A DNA stretch of 64,000 nt from Pseudoselenomonas ruminantium (GTDB lineage: Bacteria > Bacillota > Negativicutes > Selenomonadales > Selenomonadaceae): positions 1-64,000 of the forward strand of contig NZ_FNJQ01000010.1 in assembly GCF_900104055.1 (NCBI RefSeq). The letters run 5' to 3'. Positions 51,756 through 60,875 of the stretch are shown here, piece after piece. The position numbers and the translations under genes were made by a program. Position 1 is the first letter of the stretch. Each line of letters begins with the position of its first letter. The notes under the pieces are model-generated. The model was not told the DNA's origin. It saw only the letters and a program-made list of their open reading frames with translations, and ran no database searches.

Positions 51756-52958
51756 ATGAAAAGACTATTCTTTTTGCTGTATATCACGGCGCTGGCCGTC
51801 GTGTTCCCTTTTGCTGCGCTTACTGCTGAGGCCAGTGATTTTGGGGACAGAGTCAGCAGCATGGCAGAGATAACTGGCATCCGGGACAGCAGTGATGCCG
51901 ATAAAACCCGGATTGTCATTGATGCCAGCAAGCCGGTGACCTATAAAAAGATGGTGCTTTCAGCTCCTGACCGGGTGGTTATCGATATTGCCAACGCCTG
52001 GGTTTCACCCAAGCTTGACCGGCAGCTGGACCTTGATACGAACTTTGTGGGCACAGTGAAGATTGCTCAGTTCGATCCTCAGACGGTCCGTGTGGTGGTG
52101 GAGACCAAGGTGGGCCGGAATAATTACAAGGTTTTTGGCCTGAACAGCGGTACGGTTCCCGGCCGTATTGTGATGGATTTTGGCAATCTGACGGATTCCA
52201 GTGGGGCTAAGATCGATCTGCCGGAGAAGACGCCGGCAGCTAAGCCGAAGGCGGAAACGGTCAAGCCAAAATCCGCAAAACAAGAGCAGGCGCAAAAGCA
52301 GGAGAAAAAAGAGCCGGAAAAGAGCAAAGATCCCACCAATAAGGATGAGGAACTGGACGAGGAACTGGCAGGCATTACCGGCTTGAAGGGGCGTAAGATT
52401 GTCTTAGATCCCGGTCATGGCGGCAGTGACTCAGGCGCTATTGGTCCTACGGGCGTAATGGAAAAGAGCGTTACCCTGCGGGTGGCCAATGAAGTGCGCC
52501 GCTTGCTCGTGAAGGAAGGTGCCACGGTCTATATGACACGGGAGGCTGATATCGAGGTGTCGCCGAAACGGGCGAAGGCCACGGATATCGAGGAATTGCA
52601 GGCTCGCTGTGATGTGGCTAATGAGGTCAATGCGGATATCTTCGTCTCGATCCACATGGATTCCTTTACCAACCGGGCCGCCAAAGGCACGACAGGTTAT
52701 TATTACTCGTTGGGAGACAAGCGCTCCCGGGTATTGGCGGACAAGATCCGTTCCGGGGTTATCGATCAGATCGGCACGCAGAGCCGGGGCACGCAGAGCT
52801 GCAATTTCTATGTAGTGAAGCATACGGATATGCCCGCAACTTTGCTGGAGGTAGCGTTTATCTCCAATGAGCAGGAAGAAAAGCTTCTGGACAGCGAAGA
52901 CGGCATCCGCAAAGCAGCTCAGGGAATTGTGGATGGCATTGCCGATTACTTTGGTTAA
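51756..52958 (+). CDS. N-acetylmuramoyl-L-alanine amidase with AMIN domain
   Basis: 400 residues from ATG 51756 after GGGAGGAG. Signal peptide, AMIN domain (~45-145; RIVIDASKPVTYKKMVLSAPDRVVIDIA), Lys/Glu/Pro linker (~155-200), amidase_3 domain with zinc ligands in DPGHGGSDSGA (His), a later Glu and SIHMDSF, and catalytic Glu in LLEVAFISNEQEE. Cuts the amide between MurNAc and L-Ala. Sits between two flagellar blocks, so either cell division or basal-body-related wall work. Confidence 0.94.
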   Translation: MKRLFFLLYITALAVVFPFAALTAEASDFGDRVSSMAEITGIRDSSDADKTRIVIDASKPVTYKKMVLSAPDRVVIDIANAWVSPKLDRQLDLDTNFVGTVKIAQFDPQTVRVVVETKVGRNNYKVFGLNSGTVPGRIVMDFGNLTDSSGAKIDLPEKTPAAKPKAETVKPKSAKQEQAQKQEKKEPEKSKDPTNKDEELDEELAGITGLKGRKIVLDPGHGGSDSGAIGPTGVMEKSVTLRVANEVRRLLVKEGATVYMTREADIEVSPKRAKATDIEELQARCDVANEVNADIFVSIHMDSFTNRAAKGTTGYYYSLGDKRSRVLADKIRSGVIDQIGTQSRGTQSCNFYVVKHTDMPATLLEVAFISNEQEEKLLDSEDGIRKAAQGIVDGIADYFG

Positions 52959-52997
52959 TGAGACAGAAGAATAAAAGAAAGGATTTTACAGGTAACA

Positions 52998-54197
52998 ATG
53001 GAAGCACAGAAAACAGAAATGACACAGGCAGAAAGCCTGGCGCAGATGATGGAAGCAGATATGGAGGAGCGTAAGAAAGCGCTCTATCGCCATAAGATGC
53101 CGGCGAAGAACGACCTGCAGTCGATGCTGGAAGCCATGACCAGGGCAGAGTTGGATGATATCCGCTACAATCTCAACATCAGCGGTGCCAGCTCGCTGAA
53201 GAAGGCGGAGCTGGTTCAGAAGCTGATGCCGGAAATCATCAATTTCGCCCGTCTCTGGCTGCCTTCTATTCTGTTGGAGGAATACGAATGCTTCCAGCAC
53301 CTTATCCTGGAAAAGGGGCAGAGTACCAAGCTGCGCGATGATGATGTGCGTCTGGACTATCTGCGCGGCCTGGGTTTCCTTTCCTGTGCCAAGGTTGAGG
53401 ACCAGCTCGTCTGGTATATGCCGGAGGAAATCCGTGCTGAGTTCAAGAAGCTGGATTCCCCGAACTTTGAGGCGCTGGCAACCATGAATACGGAGATTAC
53501 CCGCCTGACAGCAGGTGCGCTCTTCTATTACGGCTACATGAACTATGAAGAGCTGTATACTATGGTGGCCGGACATCTGGAAGCTGACCAGCGGGAAAAT
53601 CTCTCCTTCAAGGATTTTGTCGGCGTGATGCTCAATGCCTCCTGCTGGACGAATACGATCGTGGCTTTGCCGCAGGGCGTGAAGTATTATACGCTGATCG
53701 ATGAGTCGGCATTGGAGGATGAACAGCGCAAGCACAGCAATCTGGATTTTGCGAAGTTTACCTATGCGCAGCTTTTTGAAGCTGGCGCAGACAATCATAT
53801 CGATGCTACGATGGAGTATAAGGATCTGGCACAGTTCTTCATGAAAGAACATGGCTGTGATGTGCTGAAGGCAGCAGATATTACAGGGGAGATCTTCATC
53901 CTTTTGCAGAATGGCGGCAATCTGCAGGAAGCAGCAGAATATCTGGAACAACTGGGCATGATGGACGATGAACGCAAGATGAAGGCTGTGGTGCCTTTGC
54001 TGATCGCATACAATAACGAAACTCATCTTTGGCCGCTCAAAGGACATACCCCCAGCGAGCTCTTTGCCAAGAGTGGTATGGGCAAGGTGATTCCCTTTGC
54101 GGAAGTGCATCGTCAGAAGGCTGGACGCAACGATCCCTGTCCCTGTGGCAGCGGGAAAAAATATAAGAACTGCTGCCTGGCGAAGGATGAAAACTGA
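52998..54197 (+). CDS. SEC-C motif protein of unknown function
   Basis: 399 residues. Ends with the zinc-binding SEC-C motif NDPCPCGSGKKYKNCC, as in SecA and YecA-like proteins. Residues 40-85 include a SAP-like LDDIRYNLNISGASSLKKAELVQKL segment. The rest is helical, with no enzyme motif. No signal peptide. Overlaps the MATE gene by one base. Role unknown; a helper for nascent or exported chains is a guess. Confidence 0.85.
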   Translation: MEAQKTEMTQAESLAQMMEADMEERKKALYRHKMPAKNDLQSMLEAMTRAELDDIRYNLNISGASSLKKAELVQKLMPEIINFARLWLPSILLEEYECFQHLILEKGQSTKLRDDDVRLDYLRGLGFLSCAKVEDQLVWYMPEEIRAEFKKLDSPNFEALATMNTEITRLTAGALFYYGYMNYEELYTMVAGHLEADQRENLSFKDFVGVMLNASCWTNTIVALPQGVKYYTLIDESALEDEQRKHSNLDFAKFTYAQLFEAGADNHIDATMEYKDLAQFFMKEHGCDVLKAADITGEIFILLQNGGNLQEAAEYLEQLGMMDDERKMKAVVPLLIAYNNETHLWPLKGHTPSELFAKSGMGKVIPFAEVHRQKAGRNDPCPCGSGKKYKNCCLAKDEN

Positions 54198-55555
54198 TGA
54201 AACAGACCTTTGGTTACAAGGCAAAAGCACGGCAATTCTTTGTGGTGCTTTTGCCCATCTTTATAACCCAGTTGTCCCTGATGGCAACGGGTTTTTTTAA
54301 TACCGTGATGGCCGGTCATATCAGCCAGCAGGACCTGGCCGGCGTGGCGGTGGGGGTAAATCTCTTCATGCCTTTTTTCGGCAGTTTTTTGGGAATCATA
54401 TCCGGTCTGACACCAACGATTTCCCAGCTTTATGGTGCGGATAAGGCACATAAGATCGGCTTCATCGTCAAGCAGGGCTTTTACTGGGCACTGGCTTTGG
54501 GGGCAGGTTTTGTGGCGCTGGGCTGGCTGGCAGTGCCTCATATCCTGCCGCTTTTGCATCTGGAGCCGAAGGTGGAGTACATCACCAGTCATTATCTGAT
54601 GTTCCTCTCCATTGGCATCATGCCCATCTTCGTGTCCTCGGTGTTGCGGAATTTCATCGATGCCCATGGCTATACGCGGCTGACCATGTGTGTGACCATG
54701 TGTACCGTGCCCACTAACATCACGCTCAACTACATTTTCATGTACGGCCTGTGCGGGATGCCGGCCTTCGGCGGCGTGGGGGCTGGCCTTGGCTCAGCTA
54801 TCACGCTGACGCTGAACCTGCTGCTGAATATCGTCGTGGTGACAACGATGAAACCGTTCAAGGAGTATCATGTGTTCCGCAATCTGCCGAAAATCGATCT
54901 GCAGGAGTGGAAAAAGCAGCTGAGTGTCGGGATTCCCATCGGAGCTACTATGTTCTGTGAACAGAGCATCTTTGGTGCTGTGGGGCTCTTCATGACCGCT
55001 TATGGCACCGCAATCGTGGCAGCACATCAGGCGGCCATGAATTTCACCACCATTGTCTATATGATCCCGCTGGCTGTGAGTATGACACTGACAATCCTGG
55101 TCGGTTTTGAGGCAGGGGCAAAACGCCTGGCGGATGCGCAGCAGTATATCCGGCTGAGCCGTTATCTGACGTTTTTCACGGTGGGCAGCATTGCCCTGCT
55201 GCTTACGCAGTTTCGTGAGGAAATCGCGGCTTTCTACACCACCAGCAGCGAAGTGCAGCCCATATTGGCTGGCTTTTTGGTCTATGCGGTGTTCATGCAG
55301 TTTGCCGACAGCATCAACGCGCCGCTGCAGGGGGCTCTGCGCGGATTCAAGGACGTTCATGTGACCTTCATGCTGGCGGTGCTCTCCTTCTGGCTCATCG
55401 GGCTGCCGTTGGGCTGGGTGCTGGCCAGATTTACGGATCTGGGCCCTTATGGCTATTGGCTGGGGCTGATTGCCGGCATTATTATCGGGGCAATCTGTTT
55501 GGAGATACGCTTGCGGCAGGTGCAGGAAAAGGCTGCGTCCACTGTTAAACAGTAG
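54197..55555 (+). CDS. MATE family efflux transporter
   Basis: 452 residues, 12 membrane segments in two related halves (LPIFITQLSLMATGFFNTVMAGH and VGIPIGATMFCEQSIFGAVGLFM). Na+- or H+-driven export of cationic drugs or metabolites; NorM-like. Translation coupled to the SEC-C gene (TGATG). No regulator nearby. Confidence 0.92.
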   Translation: MKQTFGYKAKARQFFVVLLPIFITQLSLMATGFFNTVMAGHISQQDLAGVAVGVNLFMPFFGSFLGIISGLTPTISQLYGADKAHKIGFIVKQGFYWALALGAGFVALGWLAVPHILPLLHLEPKVEYITSHYLMFLSIGIMPIFVSSVLRNFIDAHGYTRLTMCVTMCTVPTNITLNYIFMYGLCGMPAFGGVGAGLGSAITLTLNLLLNIVVVTTMKPFKEYHVFRNLPKIDLQEWKKQLSVGIPIGATMFCEQSIFGAVGLFMTAYGTAIVAAHQAAMNFTTIVYMIPLAVSMTLTILVGFEAGAKRLADAQQYIRLSRYLTFFTVGSIALLLTQFREEIAAFYTTSSEVQPILAGFLVYAVFMQFADSINAPLQGALRGFKDVHVTFMLAVLSFWLIGLPLGWVLARFTDLGPYGYWLGLIAGIIIGAICLEIRLRQVQEKAASTVKQ

Positions 55556-55678
55556 ATTTTTGAAAATTTTGCCAGAAAAACTTTAAATTTTAAAAGGGAA
55601 AAAGGCGAACCTTGCCGAAATTAGAGAGAATAAGAAGACGTGCCGGATGAGTATGTGGAAGGTAAGGAGAGGAAGAGC

Positions 55679-55879
55679 ATGATCAAGCTGACAAAGTTTA
55701 ATTCGCAGACAAATAAAAAAGGAGAATTCGTGCTCAATGCCGAAATAATAGAAACGATAGAGGAAACGCCGGATACGGTGGTAACCCTGACTAATGGCAA
55801 GAAATTCATCGTGGAGGAACCCATGGATGAAATCGTCCGCAGGGTGATGAAGTATCGCCGGGCACTCCACCAATTTTGA
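55679..55879 (+). CDS. swrD: FlbD/SwrD-family flagellar protein
   Basis: 66 residues from ATG 55679 (AAGGAGAGG upstream). IKLTKFN...FVLNAEIIETIEETPDTVVTLTNGKKFIVEE matches FlbD/SwrD, which supports motor power for swarming in Bacillus. First gene of the second flagellar block, before fliL as in Bacillus. Confidence 0.9.
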   Translation: MIKLTKFNSQTNKKGEFVLNAEIIETIEETPDTVVTLTNGKKFIVEEPMDEIVRRVMKYRRALHQF

Positions 55880-55944
55880 TGTGGACAAATCCTCATCAGC
55901 TGTTATAAAATTGAAAGACATTACGATTATGGAGGAGTAAACAT

Positions 55945-56457
55945 ATGGCTGACGAAGAAAAAGACACAGAGGAAGTGGCAGAGGAAGAACCGAAGAAGAA
56001 ATCTCCGATAGTTCTGGTTGTCATTCTGGTGTTGATTGGTCTGGTGCTCGCCGGCGGCATCTCGTTCTTCATAACGACTAAGATGATGGCGGAGACCGCA
56101 ACAGAGCAAGTCAACGAACATCACGATCCTGGCAAGTTCATCAAGCTAGGGGATGCAAAAGAGGGTATCCTGGTCAACGTGGGCGGCCAAAAGGCCGGCA
56201 AGTTCCTGAAGGCTGGTATTGTTCTGGAAATGAATCCGGGCAAGAAAAGCAATATTACAGAGGAAGGTGCATTGCTCCCTGAAGCCGAAACCAAGATCCT
56301 GGATACGACGATGCAGCTCCTGCGCAGTGCAAAGCTCGATGAATTTGATGCAAACCGGCAGGATGAACTCAAGAAGAAATTGAAGGATGAACTGAACAAC
56401 AAACTGGGGCCGGGTTCTGTGTATGATGTGTATATAACGAGCTTCCTGCTTCAGTAA
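55945..56457 (+). CDS. fliL: Flagellar basal body-associated protein FliL
   Basis: 170 residues. Acidic N-terminal tail, membrane helix ~24-45, periplasmic FliL domain ending VYDVYITSFLLQ. Sits around the stator. SD GGAGGAG. Confidence 0.93.
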   Translation: MADEEKDTEEVAEEEPKKKSPIVLVVILVLIGLVLAGGISFFITTKMMAETATEQVNEHHDPGKFIKLGDAKEGILVNVGGQKAGKFLKAGIVLEMNPGKKSNITEEGALLPEAETKILDTTMQLLRSAKLDEFDANRQDELKKKLKDELNNKLGPGSVYDVYITSFLLQ

Positions 56458-56492
56458 GCACGTTCGTATTCCAGCAGGGAGGAGGGCGTAGA

Positions 56493-57497
56493 TTGGCAGA
56501 TGAAGTACTATCTCAATCTGAGATAGATAAATTGCTTTCTGCACTGTCAGATGGAACAGTATCGGCAGAAGAAGTCAAAGCAGACGAAGAACAAAAGAAA
56601 ATCAAGACATACGACTTCAAGCGTCCGGATAAATTTTCCAAGGATCAGATACGAACGCTGTTTATGTTGCATGAGAGCTTTTCCAGGCTCTTGAATACGT
56701 ATTTATCCACGCACCTGCGCACGCTGGTGAATGTAGAGGTTGCCTCCGTTGAGCAGCTGACCTATCAGGAATTCGTCCAGAGTCTGGCCAATCCTTCGGT
56801 GATCAGCATTGTGGCGGTGCCGCCGCTCAAGGGCAATATCATCATGGAAATCAACACGGAGATTGCCTTTGCCTTCATTGACCGCGTCTTCGGCGGTGAG
56901 GGCCGGGTGGGGATAAAGCCCCGCGTGCTCACGGAAATTGAGGATGTAGTGGTGCAGCGCTTTATCAATACGGCGCTGGGGCATCTCAAGGAAGCCTGGC
57001 TCAATGTCGTGGAATTTTTCCCCGCACTGGAAACCACAGAATCCAATCCGCAGTTCACGCAGATCGTGCCGCCAAGTGATATGGTGGTCATTGTGACCAT
57101 CCAGATGAAGGTGGGGGATGTGGAAGGCATGATGAATATCTGCATTCCGTATCTTGTGCTGGAGCCGGTTATGTCAAAACTCACCACGACATTCTGGGTG
57201 GCTTCATCCGTATCCAAGGATGATAACCCGGAACAGGTTAAACTCCTGCAGAAGAAGATCGAGCGTACCAAAGTTCCCTTTGTGGTGCAGCTTGGTTCGC
57301 TGGATCTGACCATCCATGAGTTCCTGACTTTGGGCTTTGGTGATGTCCTGCAGATGGATACACGTGTTAATGACAATCTCTTGTGTTTGGTAGGCAAGAG
57401 ACCAAAATTCTACAGTCGTCCCGGCAAATCAGGGAAGAAAATGGCAGTACAGATTACCAAAATTATAAGCGAAGGAGATGAGATTGCTGATGAGTGA
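56493..57497 (+). CDS. fliM: Flagellar motor switch protein FliM
   Basis: 334 residues, TTG start behind GGAGGAGGGCG. N-terminal CheY-P-binding peptide LSQSEIDKLLSAL, middle CheC-like domain (YDFKRPDKFSKDQIRTLFMLHESFSRLL), C-terminal SpoA domain (TIHEFLTLGFGDVLQMD). Overlaps fliY. Confidence 0.96.
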   Translation: MADEVLSQSEIDKLLSALSDGTVSAEEVKADEEQKKIKTYDFKRPDKFSKDQIRTLFMLHESFSRLLNTYLSTHLRTLVNVEVASVEQLTYQEFVQSLANPSVISIVAVPPLKGNIIMEINTEIAFAFIDRVFGGEGRVGIKPRVLTEIEDVVVQRFINTALGHLKEAWLNVVEFFPALETTESNPQFTQIVPPSDMVVIVTIQMKVGDVEGMMNICIPYLVLEPVMSKLTTTFWVASSVSKDDNPEQVKLLQKKIERTKVPFVVQLGSLDLTIHEFLTLGFGDVLQMDTRVNDNLLCLVGKRPKFYSRPGKSGKKMAVQITKIISEGDEIADE

Positions 57498-58761
57498 CGA
57501 CGGAAAGATCTCACAAGCGGAGATTGACGCCCTGCTTAATGGTGGTGCTATACCAGCGGCAGACGATGCGGCACCGGCTGAGGATGCAGCACCGGCTGAA
57601 GCAGCTGAAGAAGCAGCAGCTGAACCATCAGCTGGCTCCGACAGTAGTTCATCTCAATTTGATGATGTACTCACGGATGTGGAGAAGGATGCCTTAGGGG
57701 AGATTGGCAATATCTCCATGGGCAGCGCCGCAACAACCCTGTCGGTGTTGCTGGGTCATAAGGTCAATATCACAACCCCCTCGGTTTCTGTATCCTCCAT
57801 GAGCATAATACAGGAAAAGTACCCCATGCCTTACCTCATTGTAGAGGTTGGATATACCATCGGTATCGATGGCAATAACGTTCTGGCTATTCAGGCTCAG
57901 GATGCGGCCATCATCGCTGATCTGATGATGGGGGGCGACGGCACCAATCCCGATACCGAAATCAATGAAATCGCCATGAGTGCCGTGGGCGAATCCATGA
58001 ACCAGATGATGGGTACGGTGGCAACATCCCTGTCCACAATGTTCAACAAGAAAATCGATATTTCCCCGCCCAAGGTCAATCTCATTGATTTTGGCAGTGA
58101 GGATAAGATTTCTGAGGTGCTGGGGCAGACGGAACCCATCGTTTGTACCTCCTTCCGCATGGAAGTAGACGGCCTTATCGATAGCGAGATCATGCAGATC
58201 CTGCCCGTGGAAGTGGCCAAGGAAATGGTGGAATCCCTCACCAATGGATCGGCTGATGAGCCCGAGCCGGAACCGGCAGCAGCTCCGCCGCCACCGCCAC
58301 CGGCAGCGGCACCACCGCCGCCTGCGGCTGCGCCCCCGCCAATGTCGGCGCCGGCTCAGCAGATGGCCCCACCGGTCATGGCTCCGCCGCCAGCTGCAGG
58401 AGGATATGGTTATGGTATGCCCATGCAGGGTGTTGCCAGCAATATCCCCGTTCAGCCGGCACAATTTACGCCACTGAATATGCAGCCTGTGCAGGTCAAT
58501 GATGCCAATATAGGCCTGATCCTGGATGTTCCCTTGTCTGTGACCGTGGAACTCGGGCGCACCAACAAATCCATCAAGGATATATTGGAGCTTACCAATG
58601 GTTCTATCGTGGAACTTGACAAGCTGGCTGGTGAACCCGTTGATATCAATGTCAATGGCAAGTTCCTGGCCAAAGGTGAAGTGGTGGTTATCGACGAGAA
58701 TTTCGGTGTGCGTATCACTGAGATTGCCAGCCCCGCAGAGCGGGCGGCGAAATTGCAATAA
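57490..58761 (+). CDS. fliY: Flagellar motor switch phosphatase FliY
   Basis: 423 residues from ATG 57490; TTG 57484 has slightly better SD spacing and cannot be excluded. N-terminal ISQAEIDALLNGG CheY-binding peptide, Ala/Glu-rich link, CheC-type phosphatase domain (EIGNISMGSAATTLSVLLG, GESMNQMMG), a Pro/Ala-rich linker (~260-315, runs of PPPPP) and a C-terminal SpoA/FliN domain (LDVPLSVTVELGRT). Dephosphorylates CheY-P and builds the C ring. Confidence 0.95.
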   Translation: MSDDGKISQAEIDALLNGGAIPAADDAAPAEDAAPAEAAEEAAAEPSAGSDSSSSQFDDVLTDVEKDALGEIGNISMGSAATTLSVLLGHKVNITTPSVSVSSMSIIQEKYPMPYLIVEVGYTIGIDGNNVLAIQAQDAAIIADLMMGGDGTNPDTEINEIAMSAVGESMNQMMGTVATSLSTMFNKKIDISPPKVNLIDFGSEDKISEVLGQTEPIVCTSFRMEVDGLIDSEIMQILPVEVAKEMVESLTNGSADEPEPEPAAAPPPPPPAAAPPPPAAAPPPMSAPAQQMAPPVMAPPPAAGGYGYGMPMQGVASNIPVQPAQFTPLNMQPVQVNDANIGLILDVPLSVTVELGRTNKSIKDILELTNGSIVELDKLAGEPVDINVNGKFLAKGEVVVIDENFGVRITEIASPAERAAKLQ

Positions 58762-58793
58762 TTCCCTGGGGGATTTAGCATGTAGAGAGGCTC

Positions 58794-58822
58794 TTGTCTA
58801 AAACAAGACTTTCTTATATAAT
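58794..58822 (+). promoter_or_regulatory. Internal promoter before cheY
   Basis: TTGTCT, 17-nt spacer, TATAAT in the 113-nt gap between fliY and cheY. The -35 falls in a TCTTGT/ACAAGA hairpin. Confidence 0.65.
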
Positions 58823-58874
58823 TAAATTATTATTGAACCAAGTCGAATGTTTTTAAGATGAGGAGAGATGGAAC

Positions 58875-59237
58875 ATGGCAGTAAGAGTATTGGTCGTTGA
58901 TGATGCGGCATTTATGAGAATGATGGTTAAAGATATCCTGTCCAAGAACGGCTACGAAGTCGTAGGCGAAGCCGAGAATGGCATGAAGGCTCTGGAAAAA
59001 TATCAGGAGCTCAAGCCGGACCTGGTTACGATGGATATCACGATGCCGGAAATGGATGGTATCAGCGCCGTTAAGGAAATCAAGAAGGTCGATCCCAACG
59101 CCAAGATCGTTATGTGCAGTGCAATGGGCCAGCAGGCAATGGTTATTGAAGCCATCCAGGCTGGTGCCCGGGACTTTATCGTAAAACCCTTCCAGGCAGA
59201 TCGTGTATTGGAGGCTGTCCGTAAAGCAGTGGGCTAA
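58875..59237 (+). CDS. cheY: Chemotaxis response regulator CheY
   Basis: 120 residues, single receiver domain. D9, D10, phospho-acceptor D54 (VTMDITMPEMD), S82 and K104 are all present. Switches motor direction through FliM/FliY. SD GAGGAGAG. Confidence 0.96.
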   Translation: MAVRVLVVDDAAFMRMMVKDILSKNGYEVVGEAENGMKALEKYQELKPDLVTMDITMPEMDGISAVKEIKKVDPNAKIVMCSAMGQQAMVIEAIQAGARDFIVKPFQADRVLEAVRKAVG

Positions 59238-59761
59238 TGGAAAGAAAAAGTATTTTTCTGGCGTGTTTCGTGGGGATAATCGTACTTTTGATAGCAGCAG
59301 AACCTGCCCTGGCAGCCGAGGAGGCTGCCAGGGGCGGTTATCTGGCTGGCTATGAGAATAGTGAACCGCGGCCGACGTCGATTTCCTGGTGGTCAACAAT
59401 TGCTTATCTGGTCAGCCTCTTTGCTATTTTTATCTTTGTTGTAGGGCTGGCTTATTTTGCTGCCCGGTTTATCGGGGGCAAGTTTGCCAAGCAGAAACTG
59501 GGCTATGGCGGCAGGATACTGTCTCATCTGCCTTTGGGGCCGAACCGGTCGGTCTGCGTGATTGAAATGAGCGGCCGGGTGTTTATGTTGGGGGTTACGG
59601 AACATTCTATCACATTGCTTACAGAAATTACCGATCCGGACGAGATTGAACGGCTGCATCGGGAAGATCTGGCTTTTGGCAGGATGCCGGACATGTTTTC
59701 TCAGCAATTTGGCACTTTGGCAGGACTGGTACAGAAAGTACCGCCGATGTTCCGCAAGTAA
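59237..59761 (+). CDS. fliO: Flagellar biosynthetic protein FliO
   Basis: 174 residues, overlapping the cheY stop by one base. Signal-like N-terminus, membrane helix ~53-77 and the FliO cytoplasmic domain (GRILSHLPLGPNRSVCVIEMSGRVFMLGVTEHSITLLTEI). Helps FliP assembly. Confidence 0.9.
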   Translation: MERKSIFLACFVGIIVLLIAAEPALAAEEAARGGYLAGYENSEPRPTSISWWSTIAYLVSLFAIFIFVVGLAYFAARFIGGKFAKQKLGYGGRILSHLPLGPNRSVCVIEMSGRVFMLGVTEHSITLLTEITDPDEIERLHREDLAFGRMPDMFSQQFGTLAGLVQKVPPMFRK

Positions 59762-59799
59762 CAGATTGGTATCATCATTGAAGAAGGAGTGGTGGGCAG

Positions 59800-60558
59800 T
59801 TGAAACGCCGGAATGCTTTTATCATGCTGGCAGGGGCGGCCCTCCTGCTGATTATGGCACAGGGCGTTGCAATGGCTGCACCGCTTATCCCGTCAGTGAA
59901 TGTGGATGTAGGCTCCTCAAACAAACCGCAGGATGTGGCAGTGACGCTGCAGGTAATGGCGCTTTTGACGATTTTGTCTTTGGCGCCGGGAATCCTTATC
60001 ATGACCACGTCTTTTGTGCGTATTGTGGTGGTTATCGGCTTTTTGCGTAATGCCCTGTCCACTCAGAATGCGCCGCCCAATCAGGTGGTCATAGCTTTAT
60101 CGCTTTTCCTGACCTTTTATATCATGTCTCCCTATTGGAGCCAGGCTAACGAAAACGGCATTCAGCCGTATATGGCCGGACAGATAACACAGGAAGAAGC
60201 AATAAAGAATGTGGTGGCTCCGGTTCGGGAGTTTATGTTCAAGCAGACGCGGGAGTCTGATCTGGCTCTCTTTGTGAATCTGGCTGATGATGAACGTCCG
60301 GAATCGCCTGATGATGTATCTACGTTTACCCTGATTCCGGCTTTTGTAATCAGTGAACTGAAGACGGCTTTCCAGATCGGCTTCATGATTTATGTACCCT
60401 TTATCGTCATTGATATGATCGTGGCCAGTACCCTCATGTCCATGGGTATGATGATGCTGCCACCGGTAATGATATCCCTGCCGTTCAAGATATTGCTCTT
60501 TGTTATGGTGGATGGCTGGCACTTGCTGATAAAGTCGCTGATCATCAGCTTCAAATAG
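59800..60558 (+). CDS. fliP: Flagellar biosynthetic protein FliP
   Basis: 252 residues, TTG start. Cleavable signal peptide, then four helices. Signatures TSFVRIVVVIGFLRNALSTQNAPPNQV and TLIPAFVISELKTAFQIGFMIYVPFIVIDMIVAS. Export-gate core. The downstream SD is GAGGAG for fliQ. Confidence 0.96.
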   Translation: MKRRNAFIMLAGAALLLIMAQGVAMAAPLIPSVNVDVGSSNKPQDVAVTLQVMALLTILSLAPGILIMTTSFVRIVVVIGFLRNALSTQNAPPNQVVIALSLFLTFYIMSPYWSQANENGIQPYMAGQITQEEAIKNVVAPVREFMFKQTRESDLALFVNLADDERPESPDDVSTFTLIPAFVISELKTAFQIGFMIYVPFIVIDMIVASTLMSMGMMMLPPVMISLPFKILLFVMVDGWHLLIKSLIISFK

Positions 60559-60594
60559 CAGTCCGAATGGTTGGGGAAAGAGGAGCGGGTGTCT

Positions 60595-60864
60595 ATGTCA
60601 GGTGATTTGGTTGTACAGCTGGGACAGGAAGCGTTGTTCATCGTTATGATCGTAGCAGCGCCCATGTTGGGGCTGGGGCTGATGGTTGGCCTGATGGTCA
60701 GTGTGTTTCAGGCAACGACATCCATTCAGGAGCAGACTTTGGCATTTATACCGAAGATTATCGCTGTGTTTGTGGCAATCCTTATTTTTGGCCCCTGGAT
60801 GCTCCGGATCATGACAGAGTACCTGACCAATATCCTGGTCAATCTGCCGGGGTATATCGGCTGA
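60595..60864 (+). CDS. fliQ: Flagellar biosynthetic protein FliQ
   Basis: 89 residues from ATG 60595, nine nt after AGGAG. Two membrane helices; GLGLMVGLMVSVFQATTSIQEQTLAFIPKI is the family signature. Export-gate component. Confidence 0.95.
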   Translation: MSGDLVVQLGQEALFIVMIVAAPMLGLGLMVGLMVSVFQATTSIQEQTLAFIPKIIAVFVAILIFGPWMLRIMTEYLTNILVNLPGYIG

Positions 60865-60875
60865 GGGAGCGGGTT

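Noticed and set aside
55580-55630. Possible sigma-D promoter before swrD (GCCGAAAT with an upstream TAAA)
   Set aside because: The spacing from TAAA to GCCGAAAT is 19 nt rather than about 15, and the -10 is imperfect.
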